Positions 14,624 through 22,896 of a DNA stretch of 38,816 nt are shown piece by piece; position 1 is the stretch's first letter; each line of letters starts with the position of its first letter. The DNA comes from Methylorubrum suomiense (GTDB taxonomy: Bacteria; Pseudomonadota; Alphaproteobacteria; Rhizobiales; Beijerinckiaceae). The stretch covers positions 1 through 38,816 of the forward strand of contig NZ_BPRE01000027.1 in assembly GCF_022179765.1 (NCBI RefSeq), read 5' to 3'. The translations under genes and the position numbers were made by a program. The notes under the pieces were generated by a model. It saw only the letters and a program-made list of their open reading frames with translations. It had not been told where the DNA came from and did not search any database.

Positions 14624-14676
14624 AGGTCGATCTCGTTCATGCGGGTCAGAGCGTGCTCGTGCTCGGCGCTGCTCAT
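14620..14676 (-). CDS. 18-codon leader ORF overlapping the DUF305 start
   Basis: MSSAEHEHALTRMNEIDL is preceded by AGGAAGG with 8-base spacing, a better ribosome-binding site than that of most genes in this window. Its TGA overlaps the DUF305 ATG (ATGA). It is the first ORF after the CueR-type promoter. The two His and three Glu are compatible with metal sensing, but the simplest reading is a translational-coupling leader. Confidence 0.5.
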   Translation of the reverse strand: MSSAEHEHALTRMNEIDL

Positions 14677-14706
14677 GGGCGACCCTTCCTGTGTGTCGCA
14701 CCAGGC

Positions 14707-14737
14707 ACCCTTCACCTTCCCATCATGGGAGGGTCAA
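14707..14737 (-). promoter_or_regulatory. CueR-type copper promoter, second copy
   Basis: On the minus strand: TTGACC (14737-14732), a 19-bp spacer with dyad CTCCCATGATGGGAAGG, and a poor -10 AAGGGT (14712-14707). The layout equals that at 5295-5325. It drives the leader ORF, the DUF305 gene and probably the Cys-rich, DUF411 and acyltransferase genes behind it. A weak -10 fits an activator-dependent promoter. Confidence 0.68.
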
Positions 14738-14799
14738 CAGGGTGCCAGCCCGGGCCGGGAGGCACGGTGGCATCCCGGCCTGGGCGCTGATCCCGGGGC

Positions 14800-15033
14800 T
14801 TAGTGCTTGCTGCCATCCCCATGGCCGTGAGGCTGAGACGTATGAGCCGGCGCGGTACCGGCCGGGGCGTTCTTTGGATGATCGGCACCATGAGAGGGGC
14901 CGCCGGCCGTGTTGCCGCGGCTGGGCGTCGGCTGGTTCTGCTGCTCGGCGTTGGCGTTGCCCTGGTCGTCCGCCAGGGCGGGCAGGGCAGCAAAGGTCAG
15001 CAGGGCCGCAGCCGTCAGAGCCTTGAGGGTCAT
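14800..15033 (-). CDS. His-rich small exported protein (77 aa)
   Basis: The signal peptide MTLKALTAAALLTFAALPALA is followed by a low-complexity, unstructured mature part of about 56 residues rich in Asn, Gln, Pro, Gly and His, ending HTSQPHGHGDGSKH. There is no Cys. ATG at 15033 is chosen by the signal peptide and an AGGAT site upstream; a longer frame to 15162 overlaps the Csp gene. The His cluster suggests loose periplasmic metal binding. No family recognised. It is transcribed behind the copper-storage gene (28-bp gap), probably one transcript. Confidence 0.7.
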   Translation of the reverse strand: MTLKALTAAALLTFAALPALADDQGNANAEQQNQPTPSRGNTAGGPSHGADHPKNAPAGTAPAHTSQPHGHGDGSKH

Positions 15034-15061
15034 GATCGTAAATCCTGTGGTTGGAGAGAGG

Positions 15062-15394
15062 TCAGCCCGCCATCGTGCGGCAGGTTTCGGCACAGCGCCG
15101 GCACTGGTCGACACACTCCTGCATGTCGCCCACGGCCTCGCAGCTCTTGGCGCAGGCCTCACACACCTCGGCGCAGGCGCGGCAGGTGTGCTCGTGCGCG
15201 GGGGTACCGAGCAGCATGACGTGCGCGGAGGTCCGGCAGCTTTCGGCGCAGGCCAGCATCAGCCGGACATGCTCCGGCTGAACGTGTTTGCCGCCCGCAG
15301 GCAGGCAGTGTTGGGACACCATGCTCAAGCAGGTCTGATAGCAGCGCAGGCACTCATCGATGCAGCCACGCATCTCAGATGACAGATGTTGCAT
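15062..15394 (-). CDS. Cytosolic copper-storage protein, four-helix bundle (Csp-like)
   Basis: The 110-residue protein has sixteen Cys (11, 15, 18, 22, 30, 49, 53, 71, 74, 78, 81, 85, 94, 98, 101, 105) in repeated Cys-x3-Cys or Cys-x2-Cys spacing along helices, e.g. CIDECLRCYQTC and CRACAEVCEACAKSC. This is the pattern of Csp proteins (DUF326-type repeats), which pack many Cu(I) ions inside a four-helix bundle. There is no signal peptide, so it should be the cytosolic (Csp3-like) kind. It is placed upstream of the His-rich export gene. No CueR-type promoter is visible directly before it. It would buffer Cu(I) in the cytoplasm. Confidence 0.92.
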   Translation of the reverse strand: MQHLSSEMRGCIDECLRCYQTCLSMVSQHCLPAGGKHVQPEHVRLMLACAESCRTSAHVMLLGTPAHEHTCRACAEVCEACAKSCEAVGDMQECVDQCRRCAETCRTMAG

Positions 15395-15502
15395 GGGAAT
15401 TGTCCTTGTTATTCTGTTGATCTGGAGACAGAGCGAGAGACTGAGCGAAATTAATTGTGCATTTTAGCCTCCGTCCTGGTCGAACAACACCGTCACCGCA
15501 GT

Positions 15503-15529
15503 GAAGTTCAGAATTTTATTCTGCACTTC
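15503..15529. other. 12-bp-stem hairpin, imperfect
   Basis: Arms at 15503-15514 and 15518-15529 (GAAGTTCAGAAT and ATTCTGCACTTC) pair with one mismatch around a 3-base loop. It is AT-rich, and lies between the second DUF305 gene and the Csp gene. It could be a terminator stem or an operator for the Csp promoter. Confidence 0.4.
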
Positions 15530-15534
15530 AAAGC

Positions 15535-15556
15535 GACCGGCTCAGCTGAGCCGGTC
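15535..15556. terminator. 22-bp perfect palindrome after the DUF305 gene
   Basis: A perfect 11+11 palindrome centred on CAGCTG (arm GACCGGCTCAG) starts 25 bases after the DUF305 stop on the minus strand. In RNA it would fold into a strong stem and probably ends the pump operon that starts at 21917. No T-run follows, so it may be only partial. Confidence 0.5.
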
Positions 15557-15581
15557 ACAACCGCGTGACGCCCAGAACCGA

Positions 15582-16016
15582 CTACTTGCCGTGTTTCTTC
15601 AGCCAGTCCTGCATCTCGGCGATCTCTTTTTCCTGATCGTCGATGATCTTCTGGGCCATCGCCTTGGTGGCTGGGTCCTTGGCGTGCTTGAGCGCCACCT
15701 GGGCCATCGCTACCGCGCCCTTGTGGTGCGGGATCATGTGCGTGCGGAAATCCACGTCCGGATCGCCGGTGTAGGCCACGTGCATGTCGTGCATCATCTT
15801 CATGTCGGCCTGCTTGTAGTCCTTGGTCGAGGCCGGATCGTTGGGCGCCGGCATCATGTCGGCGATCATCTTCTGCATCTCGGCCTGATGGGCGTCGCCG
15901 GCTTCGCCAGCGGTCGCCTGATGACCCTTGTGGCTGGCGTCGTCGTGGGCGACTGCCGCACCGGCGAGACCGCTGGCGAGCAGCGCGGCGGCCAGCGTGA
16001 TCTTGATGGTTTGCAT
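15582..16016 (-). CDS. DUF305 periplasmic protein
   Basis: The 144-residue protein has signal peptide MQTIKITLAAALLASGLAGAAVA, then HDDASHKGHQ, then a Met/His-rich helical domain (MQKMIADMMPAP, ADMKMMHDMHVAY) with the DUF305 signature THMIPHHKGAVAMAQVAL near residue 93-110 and a Lys-rich C-terminus. Met and His favour Cu(I)/Ag(I). Unlike the other DUF305 protein here it is soluble in the periplasm. AAAAGGAAAAATC precedes the ATG. It is the last gene of the minus-strand pump operon, 25 bp after the preceding gene. Function as a periplasmic copper chaperone is inferred. Confidence 0.88.
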   Translation of the reverse strand: MQTIKITLAAALLASGLAGAAVAHDDASHKGHQATAGEAGDAHQAEMQKMIADMMPAPNDPASTKDYKQADMKMMHDMHVAYTGDPDVDFRTHMIPHHKGAVAMAQVALKHAKDPATKAMAQKIIDDQEKEIAEMQDWLKKHGK

Positions 16017-16041
16017 GATTTTTCCTTTTGTTTGATTGAGG

Positions 16042-16410
16042 TTAGTTGAACTTCCCGCTGGCGGTCGCGCCATCGGGAGCTGTCAGCTGCACGGCGCCCT
16101 TGGGGGCGGCGTTCAACGGAACCTGGGCCTGTCCGGTCAGGCGGTTGGCGTCGGCCGGCGCCAGCGCGACGCGCGCCGGCTTGCCGTCGATCACGAGGAT
16201 CGCCGTGGCCTTGAACCCGGCGGCCGGCACCGGCTTCTCGCTGCCGTCGAGTAGGTAGACGTCGACGGTCTGGCCCTTGGTGACGAGTTCGACGTGGTAG
16301 CTGCCAGCATCGGTCACCCGCCCGCCGTACTTGCCGGCGGTTTCGTGGGCGCACACGGGCGCGGCGAGCAGCACCAGGCTGCTGAACAGGGCGGCGCGGA
16401 ACGGGATCAT
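16042..16410 (-). CDS. Exported hypothetical protein of the pump operon
   Basis: The 122-residue protein has signal peptide MIPFRAALFSSLVLLAAPVCA. The mature part starts HETAGKYGGRVTDAGSYHVELVTKGQTVDVYLLDG and looks all-beta, ending GAVQLTAPDGATASGKFN. The layout recalls small beta-sandwich proteins found with CusA/CzcA-type pumps. The N-terminal His after the signal cut (HETAGKYGG) could ligate a metal. It is 42 bp after the pump gene and 25 bp before DUF305 on the same strand. No named family recognised. A periplasmic partner of the pump is the most likely role. Confidence 0.72.
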   Translation of the reverse strand: MIPFRAALFSSLVLLAAPVCAHETAGKYGGRVTDAGSYHVELVTKGQTVDVYLLDGSEKPVPAAGFKATAILVIDGKPARVALAPADANRLTGQAQVPLNAAPKGAVQLTAPDGATASGKFN

Positions 16411-16452
16411 CGGGGTCTCCTTGGTTTTGGGTTGATCGGTGGGGAAGGGGGC

Positions 16453-19400
16453 TCAGAACGCCTCGCGCGGTGGCGCCGCGGCCCCGGCCGGGTGGGCCGC
16501 GTGGGCGGCGTCCTGCGCCGCCTGCAGCCGGGCCAGAGGCTTCTGGCCGAAGCGTAGGAACAGGATCGGCGTCAGGAACGTGTCGAGCAGCGTGGCGCTG
16601 ATCAGGCCGCCGAAGATCGTCACCGCGACCGGGTGCAGGATCTCCTTGCCCGGGCTCGCCGCGTCGTAGAGCAGCGGCACCAGCGCCACGCCGGCAGCGA
16701 GCGCCGTCATCAGCACCGGGGTCAGCCGCTCCAGGCTGCCGCGGATCACCAGGTCGCGCCCGAACGGCACGCCCTCGTGGAGCGACAGGTTGAGGTAGTG
16801 GCTGATCTTCAGGATGCCGTTGCGCGCGGCGATGCCAGTCAGCGTGATGAACCCGATCATCGACGCCACCGACAACGGTTGCCCGGTCAGCCACAGGGCC
16901 ACCACGCTGCCGATCAGCGCCAGGGGCACGTTGCCCATGATGATCAGCGCCAGCGCCGGCGAGCGGTAGCGGCTGACCAGGATCGCGAAGATCAACGCCA
17001 GCGACAGCGCCGACAGGATGCCGATCGTCCGCGCGGCCTCTTCCTGGGCCTGGAAGGTGCCTTCCAGGCTGGTGAAGTAGCCCGGTGGCAGCTTTTCCTG
17101 GGCGATCGCCTCGCGCATGGCCGCCACGATGGTGGCCATGTCGCTCTCGCCGTTGGTGTTGGCCTGGACCACCAGGCGCCGGCGCGAGTTCTCGCGCAGG
17201 ATCTGGTTGGGGCCGTCGGTTTCCCGCACGTCGGCCACCTGCCGGGCCGGCACCCAGCCGGTCGGGGTTTCTAAGAGCAGGTCGCCCAGGCCCTTGGTGG
17301 TGCGCTGGTCCTCGGCCAGGCGGATCAGCACGTCGAACCGGCGGTAGCCGTCGACCACGGTGGAGACCACGCGGCCGTTGCTCAGGCGGCTGATCTGCTC
17401 GACCACCGCGGCCGGCTGCACGCCGTAGAGCGCGGCGCGGGCATAATCGACGCGCACCTCCAGCTGCGGGATGCGCACCTGCTTTTCGATCTGCAGGTCG
17501 GCCAGACCGGGGATCTTCTGGAACCGCTCCTGCAGGCCGTTGGCGATCCGGCGCAGCTGGTCCAGGTCCTCGCCGAAGATCTTCAAGGCGATCTCGGCGC
17601 GCACGCCCGACAGCATGTGATCGAGGCGGTGGGAGATCGGCTGGCCGACGTTGACCGAGACCGGCAGCTGCCGGAGGCGCTGGCGGATGTCGGCGACCAG
17701 GGCCTCCTTGGGCCGGCCTTCGCCGTCCTTCAGCTCGACCTCGATTTCAGATGAGTGGACGCCCTCGGCGTGCTCGTCCAGCTCGGCGCGCCCGGTGCGG
17801 CGGCCGACCGCCGCCACCTCGGGCACCTGCAGCAGCAGCTTTTCCGCGATCAGCCCGACCCGGTTGCTCTCGACCAGCGAGATCCCCGGGTTGAACGTCA
17901 TGTTGACGGTGAAACTGCCTTCGTTGAACGGCGGCAGGAACGCCCGCGGCAGGTGCCAGGCGGCCACGCCAGCGGCGAGCACCGCCAGCGCCACCGCGCC
18001 GACCAGCAGGCGCTGATGCCGGAACGCCACCTGCAGCAGTCGGGCGTTGCCGCGCTTGAGCAGCTTGAGGAACCGGCTGTCGTGCTCCTCGAGGTTTTTG
18101 AGCCCCGGCAGCAGCCAGGAGGCCAGCACCGGGGTCAGGGTGATCGAGGTGACCAGGCTGGCCAGGATCGAGATGATGTAGGCCTGCCCCAAGGGCGCAA
18201 ACAGCCGCCCCTCGATGCCCGACAGCGCGAACAGCGGCACGAACACCAGGATGATGATCAGCGTCGCGTAGACGATGCCGGAGCGCACCTCGTTGGAGGC
18301 CTCCACCACCACCTGGAACACGCTTTTGGGGTTGCCGGCCTTCCGGTTCTCGCCGAGGCGCCGGAAGATGTTCTCGACGTCGACCACAGCGTCATCGACC
18401 AGCTCGCCGATCGCGATGGCGAGGCCGCCCAGGGTCATCGTGTTGATCGAAAGGCCGAGGAGGTGGAACACCACCGCCGTGGTCAGGATCGACACCGGGA
18501 TCGCCAGCAGCGAGATCGCGGTGGTGCGTACGTTCAACAGGAACAGGAACAGCACCGCGGCGACCACCACCATCGCCTCAAGCAGCACGCGCTCGACGTT
18601 GCTGATCGAGGTCTCGATGAAGTTGGCCTGGCGGAACAGGATCTGGTCCGCCTTGATCCCATTCGGCAGGCTGGCGGTGATCTCCCTCAGCGCCTGCTCG
18701 ATGTCGCGGGTGAGTTTGACCGTGTCGACGTCGGGCTGTTTCTCGACCGAGACGATCACCGACGGCTTGCCCATGTAGCCGCCGTCCCCGCGTTTGACCC
18801 TGGCACCGAACGAGACGTCGGCGATCTGGCGCAGGTACACCGGCGCGCCACCGACGTTGGCGACGACCACGCTGCGCAGGTCGTCCAGGCTCATCGTGCG
18901 GGCGATGTTCCGGATCAGGTACTCGCGGGCGTACTGGTCAGTGAACCCGCCGCCGGCGTTGGTGCCGAACTGGGCGAGCGCGGTTTCCAGCTGGGCGTTG
19001 CTCACGCCGAGCGCGCGCATCGCCGCCGGGTTGGGGCTGACGCGGAACTGGCGTACCTCGCCGCCGATCGGAATGACCTGGGCGACGCCGGGAATGGTCA
19101 GCAGGCGCGGCCGGATCACGAAGTCGGCCGCCTCGCGCACCTGCATCGGGTCGGCGGTCTCACTGGTCACCGCGACCAGCAGGATCTGCCCCATGATCGA
19201 GGAGATCGGCCCCATCTGCGGGGTCACCGTCGGCGGCAGCTGGTCCCTGACCAGGGCCAGGCGCTCCGCGATCTGCTGGCGGTTGCGGTAGAGGTCGGTG
19301 CCCCAGTCGAACTCGACGTAGACGATCGACAGGCCGACGCCGGAAACCGAGCGCACGCGCGTGACGCCGGGCAGGCCGTTGAGGCGGGTTTCGATCGGGA

Positions 19401-19599
19401 ACGAAACCAGCTGCTCAACCTCCTGGGGCGCGTAGCCCTCAGCCTCGGTCATGATCGTGACGGTGGGCTTGTTCAGGTCGGGAAAGACGTCCACGGGCAG
19501 CTTGGTGACCGTGAACGCGCCGTAGAGGATCAACACGCCGGCGATCGCGAGGACGATCAGGCGGTTCTTCAGCGACTGGCTGACGAGGAAGGTGAACAT
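16453..19599 (-). CDS. Heavy-metal RND efflux pump, second type (CusA/CzcA family)
   Basis: The 1048-residue pump starts MFTFLVSQSLKNRLIVLAIAGVLILYGAFTVTKLPVDVFPDLNKPTVTI. The fourth-helix motif is IGELVDDAVVDVEN (about 397-410), with paired Asp, unlike the Zn-type motif of the other pump here. This places it in a less-studied HME subgroup. Full length, twelve membrane helices, two periplasmic loops. Copper or silver as substrate is suggested by the operon (DUF305, CopL-like, Csp nearby) and not by a diagnostic residue. It starts 13 bases after the adaptor stop, so the two are translated together. No outer-membrane channel gene follows. Confidence 0.9.
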   Translation of the reverse strand: MFTFLVSQSLKNRLIVLAIAGVLILYGAFTVTKLPVDVFPDLNKPTVTIMTEAEGYAPQEVEQLVSFPIETRLNGLPGVTRVRSVSGVGLSIVYVEFDWGTDLYRNRQQIAERLALVRDQLPPTVTPQMGPISSIMGQILLVAVTSETADPMQVREAADFVIRPRLLTIPGVAQVIPIGGEVRQFRVSPNPAAMRALGVSNAQLETALAQFGTNAGGGFTDQYAREYLIRNIARTMSLDDLRSVVVANVGGAPVYLRQIADVSFGARVKRGDGGYMGKPSVIVSVEKQPDVDTVKLTRDIEQALREITASLPNGIKADQILFRQANFIETSISNVERVLLEAMVVVAAVLFLFLLNVRTTAISLLAIPVSILTTAVVFHLLGLSINTMTLGGLAIAIGELVDDAVVDVENIFRRLGENRKAGNPKSVFQVVVEASNEVRSGIVYATLIIILVFVPLFALSGIEGRLFAPLGQAYIISILASLVTSITLTPVLASWLLPGLKNLEEHDSRFLKLLKRGNARLLQVAFRHQRLLVGAVALAVLAAGVAAWHLPRAFLPPFNEGSFTVNMTFNPGISLVESNRVGLIAEKLLLQVPEVAAVGRRTGRAELDEHAEGVHSSEIEVELKDGEGRPKEALVADIRQRLRQLPVSVNVGQPISHRLDHMLSGVRAEIALKIFGEDLDQLRRIANGLQERFQKIPGLADLQIEKQVRIPQLEVRVDYARAALYGVQPAAVVEQISRLSNGRVVSTVVDGYRRFDVLIRLAEDQRTTKGLGDLLLETPTGWVPARQVADVRETDGPNQILRENSRRRLVVQANTNGESDMATIVAAMREAIAQEKLPPGYFTSLEGTFQAQEEAARTIGILSALSLALIFAILVSRYRSPALALIIMGNVPLALIGSVVALWLTGQPLSVASMIGFITLTGIAARNGILKISHYLNLSLHEGVPFGRDLVIRGSLERLTPVLMTALAAGVALVPLLYDAASPGKEILHPVAVTIFGGLISATLLDTFLTPILFLRFGQKPLARLQAAQDAAHAAHPAGAAAPPREAF

Positions 19600-19612
19600 C
19601 GGGCGGCCCTCC

Positions 19613-21373
19613 TCAGCGCACCTGATCGAGGAGTTCGGCGCCCTGCACGACGACGCGCTTGCCGGGGCCGATGCCGCCGCCGATCAGTACGCGGTTGCCG
19701 TCCAGGGGCTCGATGCGCACCTGCCGGGCCTCGTAGCGCTCGGCGGTGGTGTGCTCGTAGACCACATCCTGGCCGTTGCTGGTGCGCACCACCGCGGCCC
19801 GCGGCAGGGCGAGGCCGGATAGCTGGCCGTCGGTAATGGCGAGGACGGTCAGAAACTGGCCGACGCGCAGGCCGGAAGCATCGCCCTCGATCGCGAACTG
19901 CACCGGAATGGCCTGGTTGCGGTCGGCGAGACCCGAGCCCTGATAGGTCAGTTCAAAAGTACGGCCATCGGGCAGGCGGGCGGTGGCGTGCTGCCCGGCG
20001 GTCAGGGCGTCGAAGCTCAAGGCCTCGACCCAGAGGTTTTTGGGGTCGACGATCTGAAAGATCATCTGGCCGGCGTTGGCCATCTGGCCGGCCGTGGCGG
20101 ACGCCTCGGCGACCACGCCGTCGACCGGCGCGATCAGCGGCTCGGGCTCGCTGCGGATCCTGTCGAGGGCAGTGCGGCGGTCCCGCAGGCCCTTGAGTTC
20201 GTCCTGGGCCTCGTCCAGCTGCACCTGGGCGACGGCGCCGGAAGTGGCCAGCTTGGAGAAGCGCTCGACGCGGCGCTGCACGATCGCGATCTGCTGATCG
20301 AGCTCGCCTTGGCGCTGGCGCATGTCAGAGACGTCGACCCGGGCCACCGGCGGGGTCACGTAGGCGAGCACGTCGCCCTTCTTCACCGGGGTGCCGAGCC
20401 GCGGAAACAGCCCGGAGGCGGGCGGCGACAGGCGGCCGCCGACGCTGGACTGGACCACGCCGCTGGCGTTGGGGTTGGGAATGACGCGGCCGGGCAGGCC
20501 GATCGTGCGGCTGAACGTGCCGGCCTCGGTCATCGCCGTGCGCAGCTCCAGCAGGCGCTGGGTCGGCTTGGGCACGAAAACGCTGCCGTCGGCTAGGCGC
20601 TGGGCCAGGTCGGTTGGCGCGACCCCTCCGGGCGCGCGCTCGATCAGTGCGGCGCCCTGGATGGGCTTCTGTTCGGCGCCGTGGTCCTCGTCGCCGTGGG
20701 CAAAGGCGGTTGCGCTCAGCAGCACCGTGGCCGTGATCGCCAGCACGGCGATCACCGGCACGCGCCGGCGGCCGCGGGCGACCAGCATCAGCAGAATGCC
20801 GAGCAGGAAGCTGCCGGCCGCCACGGTCAGCAGCACCGGGTCCTGCTTGGCCAGGCGCTCGCGCAGGCCGTGGGTGATCTCCGGCACGGCCGCACGCACG
20901 CTGTCGCTGACCGTCTGCACCGCACCGACGGGTGCCGGGGCGGCAACCGCGGCGGCTGGCGCCGGCAGATCCAGGCTGACCGGCATGACGTCGACCACGT
21001 CGCCGGCGGTCACGGTGACCAAGAGGTCGTGGTGGCCGGGCTTGCTCAGCCAGGGCGCCGGCAGCGTATAGCTGCGCTCGGCGGTCGCCTGGGCGGTTTT
21101 CGGGCCGTCGGGGGTGTCCACCTCCACGGTGGCGCCGGTGACGGGCTCGCCGGTGCGGAAGCGGTCCAGGTAGAGCTGGAGCGTACCATCGCGCGGCACC
21201 GCGACCAGCTCGAACGCCTCGGACACGGCCTCGCCGCGGGGCGCAATGGTTTTGGAGACCGGCGGCGGCGGGGCGCCGTGGTCATGCCCTTCGTGGGCCG
21301 ACGCCTGGCCTGCAACAAGCAGGGCCAGCGTCACGGCCAGCGCACGCAGCGCGGCCGCAATCGGGGAACTCAT
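19613..21373 (-). CDS. RND periplasmic adaptor with extra N-terminal domain
   Basis: The 586-residue protein is longer than usual (about 400). Residues 1-26 are a signal peptide followed by HEGHDHG. Residues 50-135 form a beta-rich domain (FELVAVPRDGTLQLYLDRF, VTGATVEVDTPDG) similar in style to FixH/YtkA-type domains. Residues 179-199 are a membrane helix. Residues 205-225 are a second hydrophobic, signal-like stretch ending AFAHGDEDHG. Residues 240-586 are a normal adaptor with lipoyl halves (GGRLSPPASGLFPRLGTPVKKGDVLAYV and LIAPVDGVVAEASA). The gene looks like a fusion of an exported domain to a complete CzcB-type adaptor. It lies between the CopL-like gene and the pump. Confidence 0.87.
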   Translation of the reverse strand: MSSPIAAALRALAVTLALLVAGQASAHEGHDHGAPPPPVSKTIAPRGEAVSEAFELVAVPRDGTLQLYLDRFRTGEPVTGATVEVDTPDGPKTAQATAERSYTLPAPWLSKPGHHDLLVTVTAGDVVDVMPVSLDLPAPAAAVAAPAPVGAVQTVSDSVRAAVPEITHGLRERLAKQDPVLLTVAAGSFLLGILLMLVARGRRRVPVIAVLAITATVLLSATAFAHGDEDHGAEQKPIQGAALIERAPGGVAPTDLAQRLADGSVFVPKPTQRLLELRTAMTEAGTFSRTIGLPGRVIPNPNASGVVQSSVGGRLSPPASGLFPRLGTPVKKGDVLAYVTPPVARVDVSDMRQRQGELDQQIAIVQRRVERFSKLATSGAVAQVQLDEAQDELKGLRDRRTALDRIRSEPEPLIAPVDGVVAEASATAGQMANAGQMIFQIVDPKNLWVEALSFDALTAGQHATARLPDGRTFELTYQGSGLADRNQAIPVQFAIEGDASGLRVGQFLTVLAITDGQLSGLALPRAAVVRTSNGQDVVYEHTTAERYEARQVRIEPLDGNRVLIGGGIGPGKRVVVQGAELLDQVR

Positions 21374-21461
21374 GGATCAATTCTTTCGCCAGTGGACGCA
21401 AAGCGTCCGCGCACGCGCAGCGGCTCACAGGAGCGGCGTCAGGCGCGTGGGAACGCTGGGT

Positions 21462-21917
21462 TCAGGCGAAAGATCGAGGGGGCTTGGGCAGCGCCTCGGG
21501 CGCGAGGCTCGGGCGGGCATCCTGCTGGGCAGCCGGCAGTACGGTCGCGAGCCGCAGGGCCGGCACAGCGGCCTGCAGCGTCGGCGTGAGGGCCGAGTGG
21601 CAGCAGCTCATGTTCATACCACAGCACAGGCCATTACAGCCGCCTGCATCCGGCGTGTCGGCGGCAGAGGCCGCAGCCACGGCAAACACCGTGCTGGCGT
21701 TGGTGGGCGTTTCGGTTAGCGCCGCCAGCTGCGGAGCGAGCATGGCCGCCGGGGCCAGGGCCACCGGTGCAGGCTGTACCGGCGTGGCCTCGACCGCAGC
21801 CGGCGCATGGTGATGGGCATGGCCCTCATGCGCCTGCGCCACCGACACGCCAAAGGTCGCGGCGATCATCACGATCACCACGGCCAGCAGGCGCGCGAGT
21901 TGGCGGTCAAGGTTCAT
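21462..21917 (-). CDS. CopL-like exported His/Cys-rich protein
   Basis: The 151-residue protein has a signal peptide (RLLAVVIVMIAATFGVSVAQA), a His run (HEGHAHHHAP), a long Ala/Pro linker, then a Cys/Met knot GGCNGLCCGMNMSCCHS (about residues 93-109) and a variable tail. The pattern of a His cluster followed by Cys and Met pairs in a low-complexity export is shared with CopL and similar leader-type proteins at copper loci; homology is not proven. ATG at 21917 is chosen by the signal peptide. It is the first gene of the minus-strand pump operon, 88 bp before the adaptor. Confidence 0.65.
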   Translation of the reverse strand: MNLDRQLARLLAVVIVMIAATFGVSVAQAHEGHAHHHAPAAVEATPVQPAPVALAPAAMLAPQLAALTETPTNASTVFAVAAASAADTPDAGGCNGLCCGMNMSCCHSALTPTLQAAVPALRLATVLPAAQQDARPSLAPEALPKPPRSFA

Positions 21918-22085
21918 TACGTTCAACCTAACACAGCCCCCGGGATTAAGAAACGCGGTTGTGCGTTGCCTGAAAACTCGCAGGCCGGCAGGTGGTTGCG
22001 TGGTTGAGAATTGCAAGGGCGGTGCATCGGTGCAGGCCTATGCCTCCCGACGCCTGAGCCCGCTGACACCACGCCTCCCACCTGA

Positions 22086-22853
22086 TCACATCCCGACGCC
22101 GGTCAGGTGCGCGATCAGCATCCACACGGCCATGGCGATCATCATCAGGTTCTCGGTCAGCGAGACAAAGCCCAACGGGACGTTGCTGCTTCCGCCGACG
22201 CAGGCGCACTTCAGTTCGCGCCGGTCGAGATAGACCGCCTTGAACACCGAAACCGCGCCGATCGTCCCGATGAACAGCGCGACCGGAATGGACAGCCAGG
22301 TCAGCGCCCCGGCGATCATCAGCACGCCGGCCAGGCCCTCGGCGAAGGGGTAGATGTAGGCGTAGGGGACCCACCGCTTGGCCAGCAGGTCGTAGTTGAG
22401 GAACATCGTCGCAAAGCTCTCGACGTTCTGGAGCTTCAGGAGCGCCAGCACGGCCATGCTGAAGGCGATGAACCACTCCCCGGCGCGGGGCGTGAACGGT
22501 GTGCCGTAGACGGCATGGCTGGCGGCCAGCGCCATCAGCGCGGTCATGCCGAACAGGGCGATCACGGGCTTGTAGGTGGTCGCCTTCGGATCGGCGACCG
22601 GCTTGCCGAAGTAGCGGCGCAGGTCGTCGTAGCCGCCGACGCGCGCGCCGTCGATGAACGTCTGCGGGGTGGTCTTCACGCCGTGCTCGGCCTTGAACGC
22701 GTCGGTGGCCTCGCGCGAGGTCAGCCATTTGTCCTCGACGGTGAAGCCCTGGCGGCGCAGCAGGTCCTTGGCCTTGAGGCCATAGGGGCAGGTGTGCTGG
22801 TCCATGACCATGCGGTAGAGCGTGGCCTGACGGGGTGCAGCGGTTGATGCCAT
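22086..22853 (-). CDS. Glutaredoxin-MauE fusion membrane protein
   Basis: The 255-residue protein has a glutaredoxin domain (about 10-85) with active site HTCPYG (Cys22, single-Cys form) and the substrate loop TTPQTFIDG. Four membrane helices of the MauE/DoxX type follow, with a Cys pair in LKCACVGG and PLGFVSLTENLMM near the C-terminus. MauE proteins support disulfide handling or maturation of periplasmic proteins; fusion to a glutaredoxin suggests passing electrons across the membrane. GGAGG precedes the ATG at 22853. It is driven by a mer-type promoter at 22897-22927 and controlled by the divergent MerR. It may repair thiols damaged by soft metals. Confidence 0.87.
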   Translation of the reverse strand: MASTAAPRQATLYRMVMDQHTCPYGLKAKDLLRRQGFTVEDKWLTSREATDAFKAEHGVKTTPQTFIDGARVGGYDDLRRYFGKPVADPKATTYKPVIALFGMTALMALAASHAVYGTPFTPRAGEWFIAFSMAVLALLKLQNVESFATMFLNYDLLAKRWVPYAYIYPFAEGLAGVLMIAGALTWLSIPVALFIGTIGAVSVFKAVYLDRRELKCACVGGSSNVPLGFVSLTENLMMIAMAVWMLIAHLTGVGM

Positions 22854-22896
22854 GGGAGCAGCCTCCGTTTTTGGGTTGGTCTTGAAGCTACCCCTG

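Noticed and set aside
17755..19836. A 693-codon open frame on the plus strand
   Set aside because: Antisense to the second RND pump and the end of its adaptor, with the same His/Asp/Arg-rich shadow composition.
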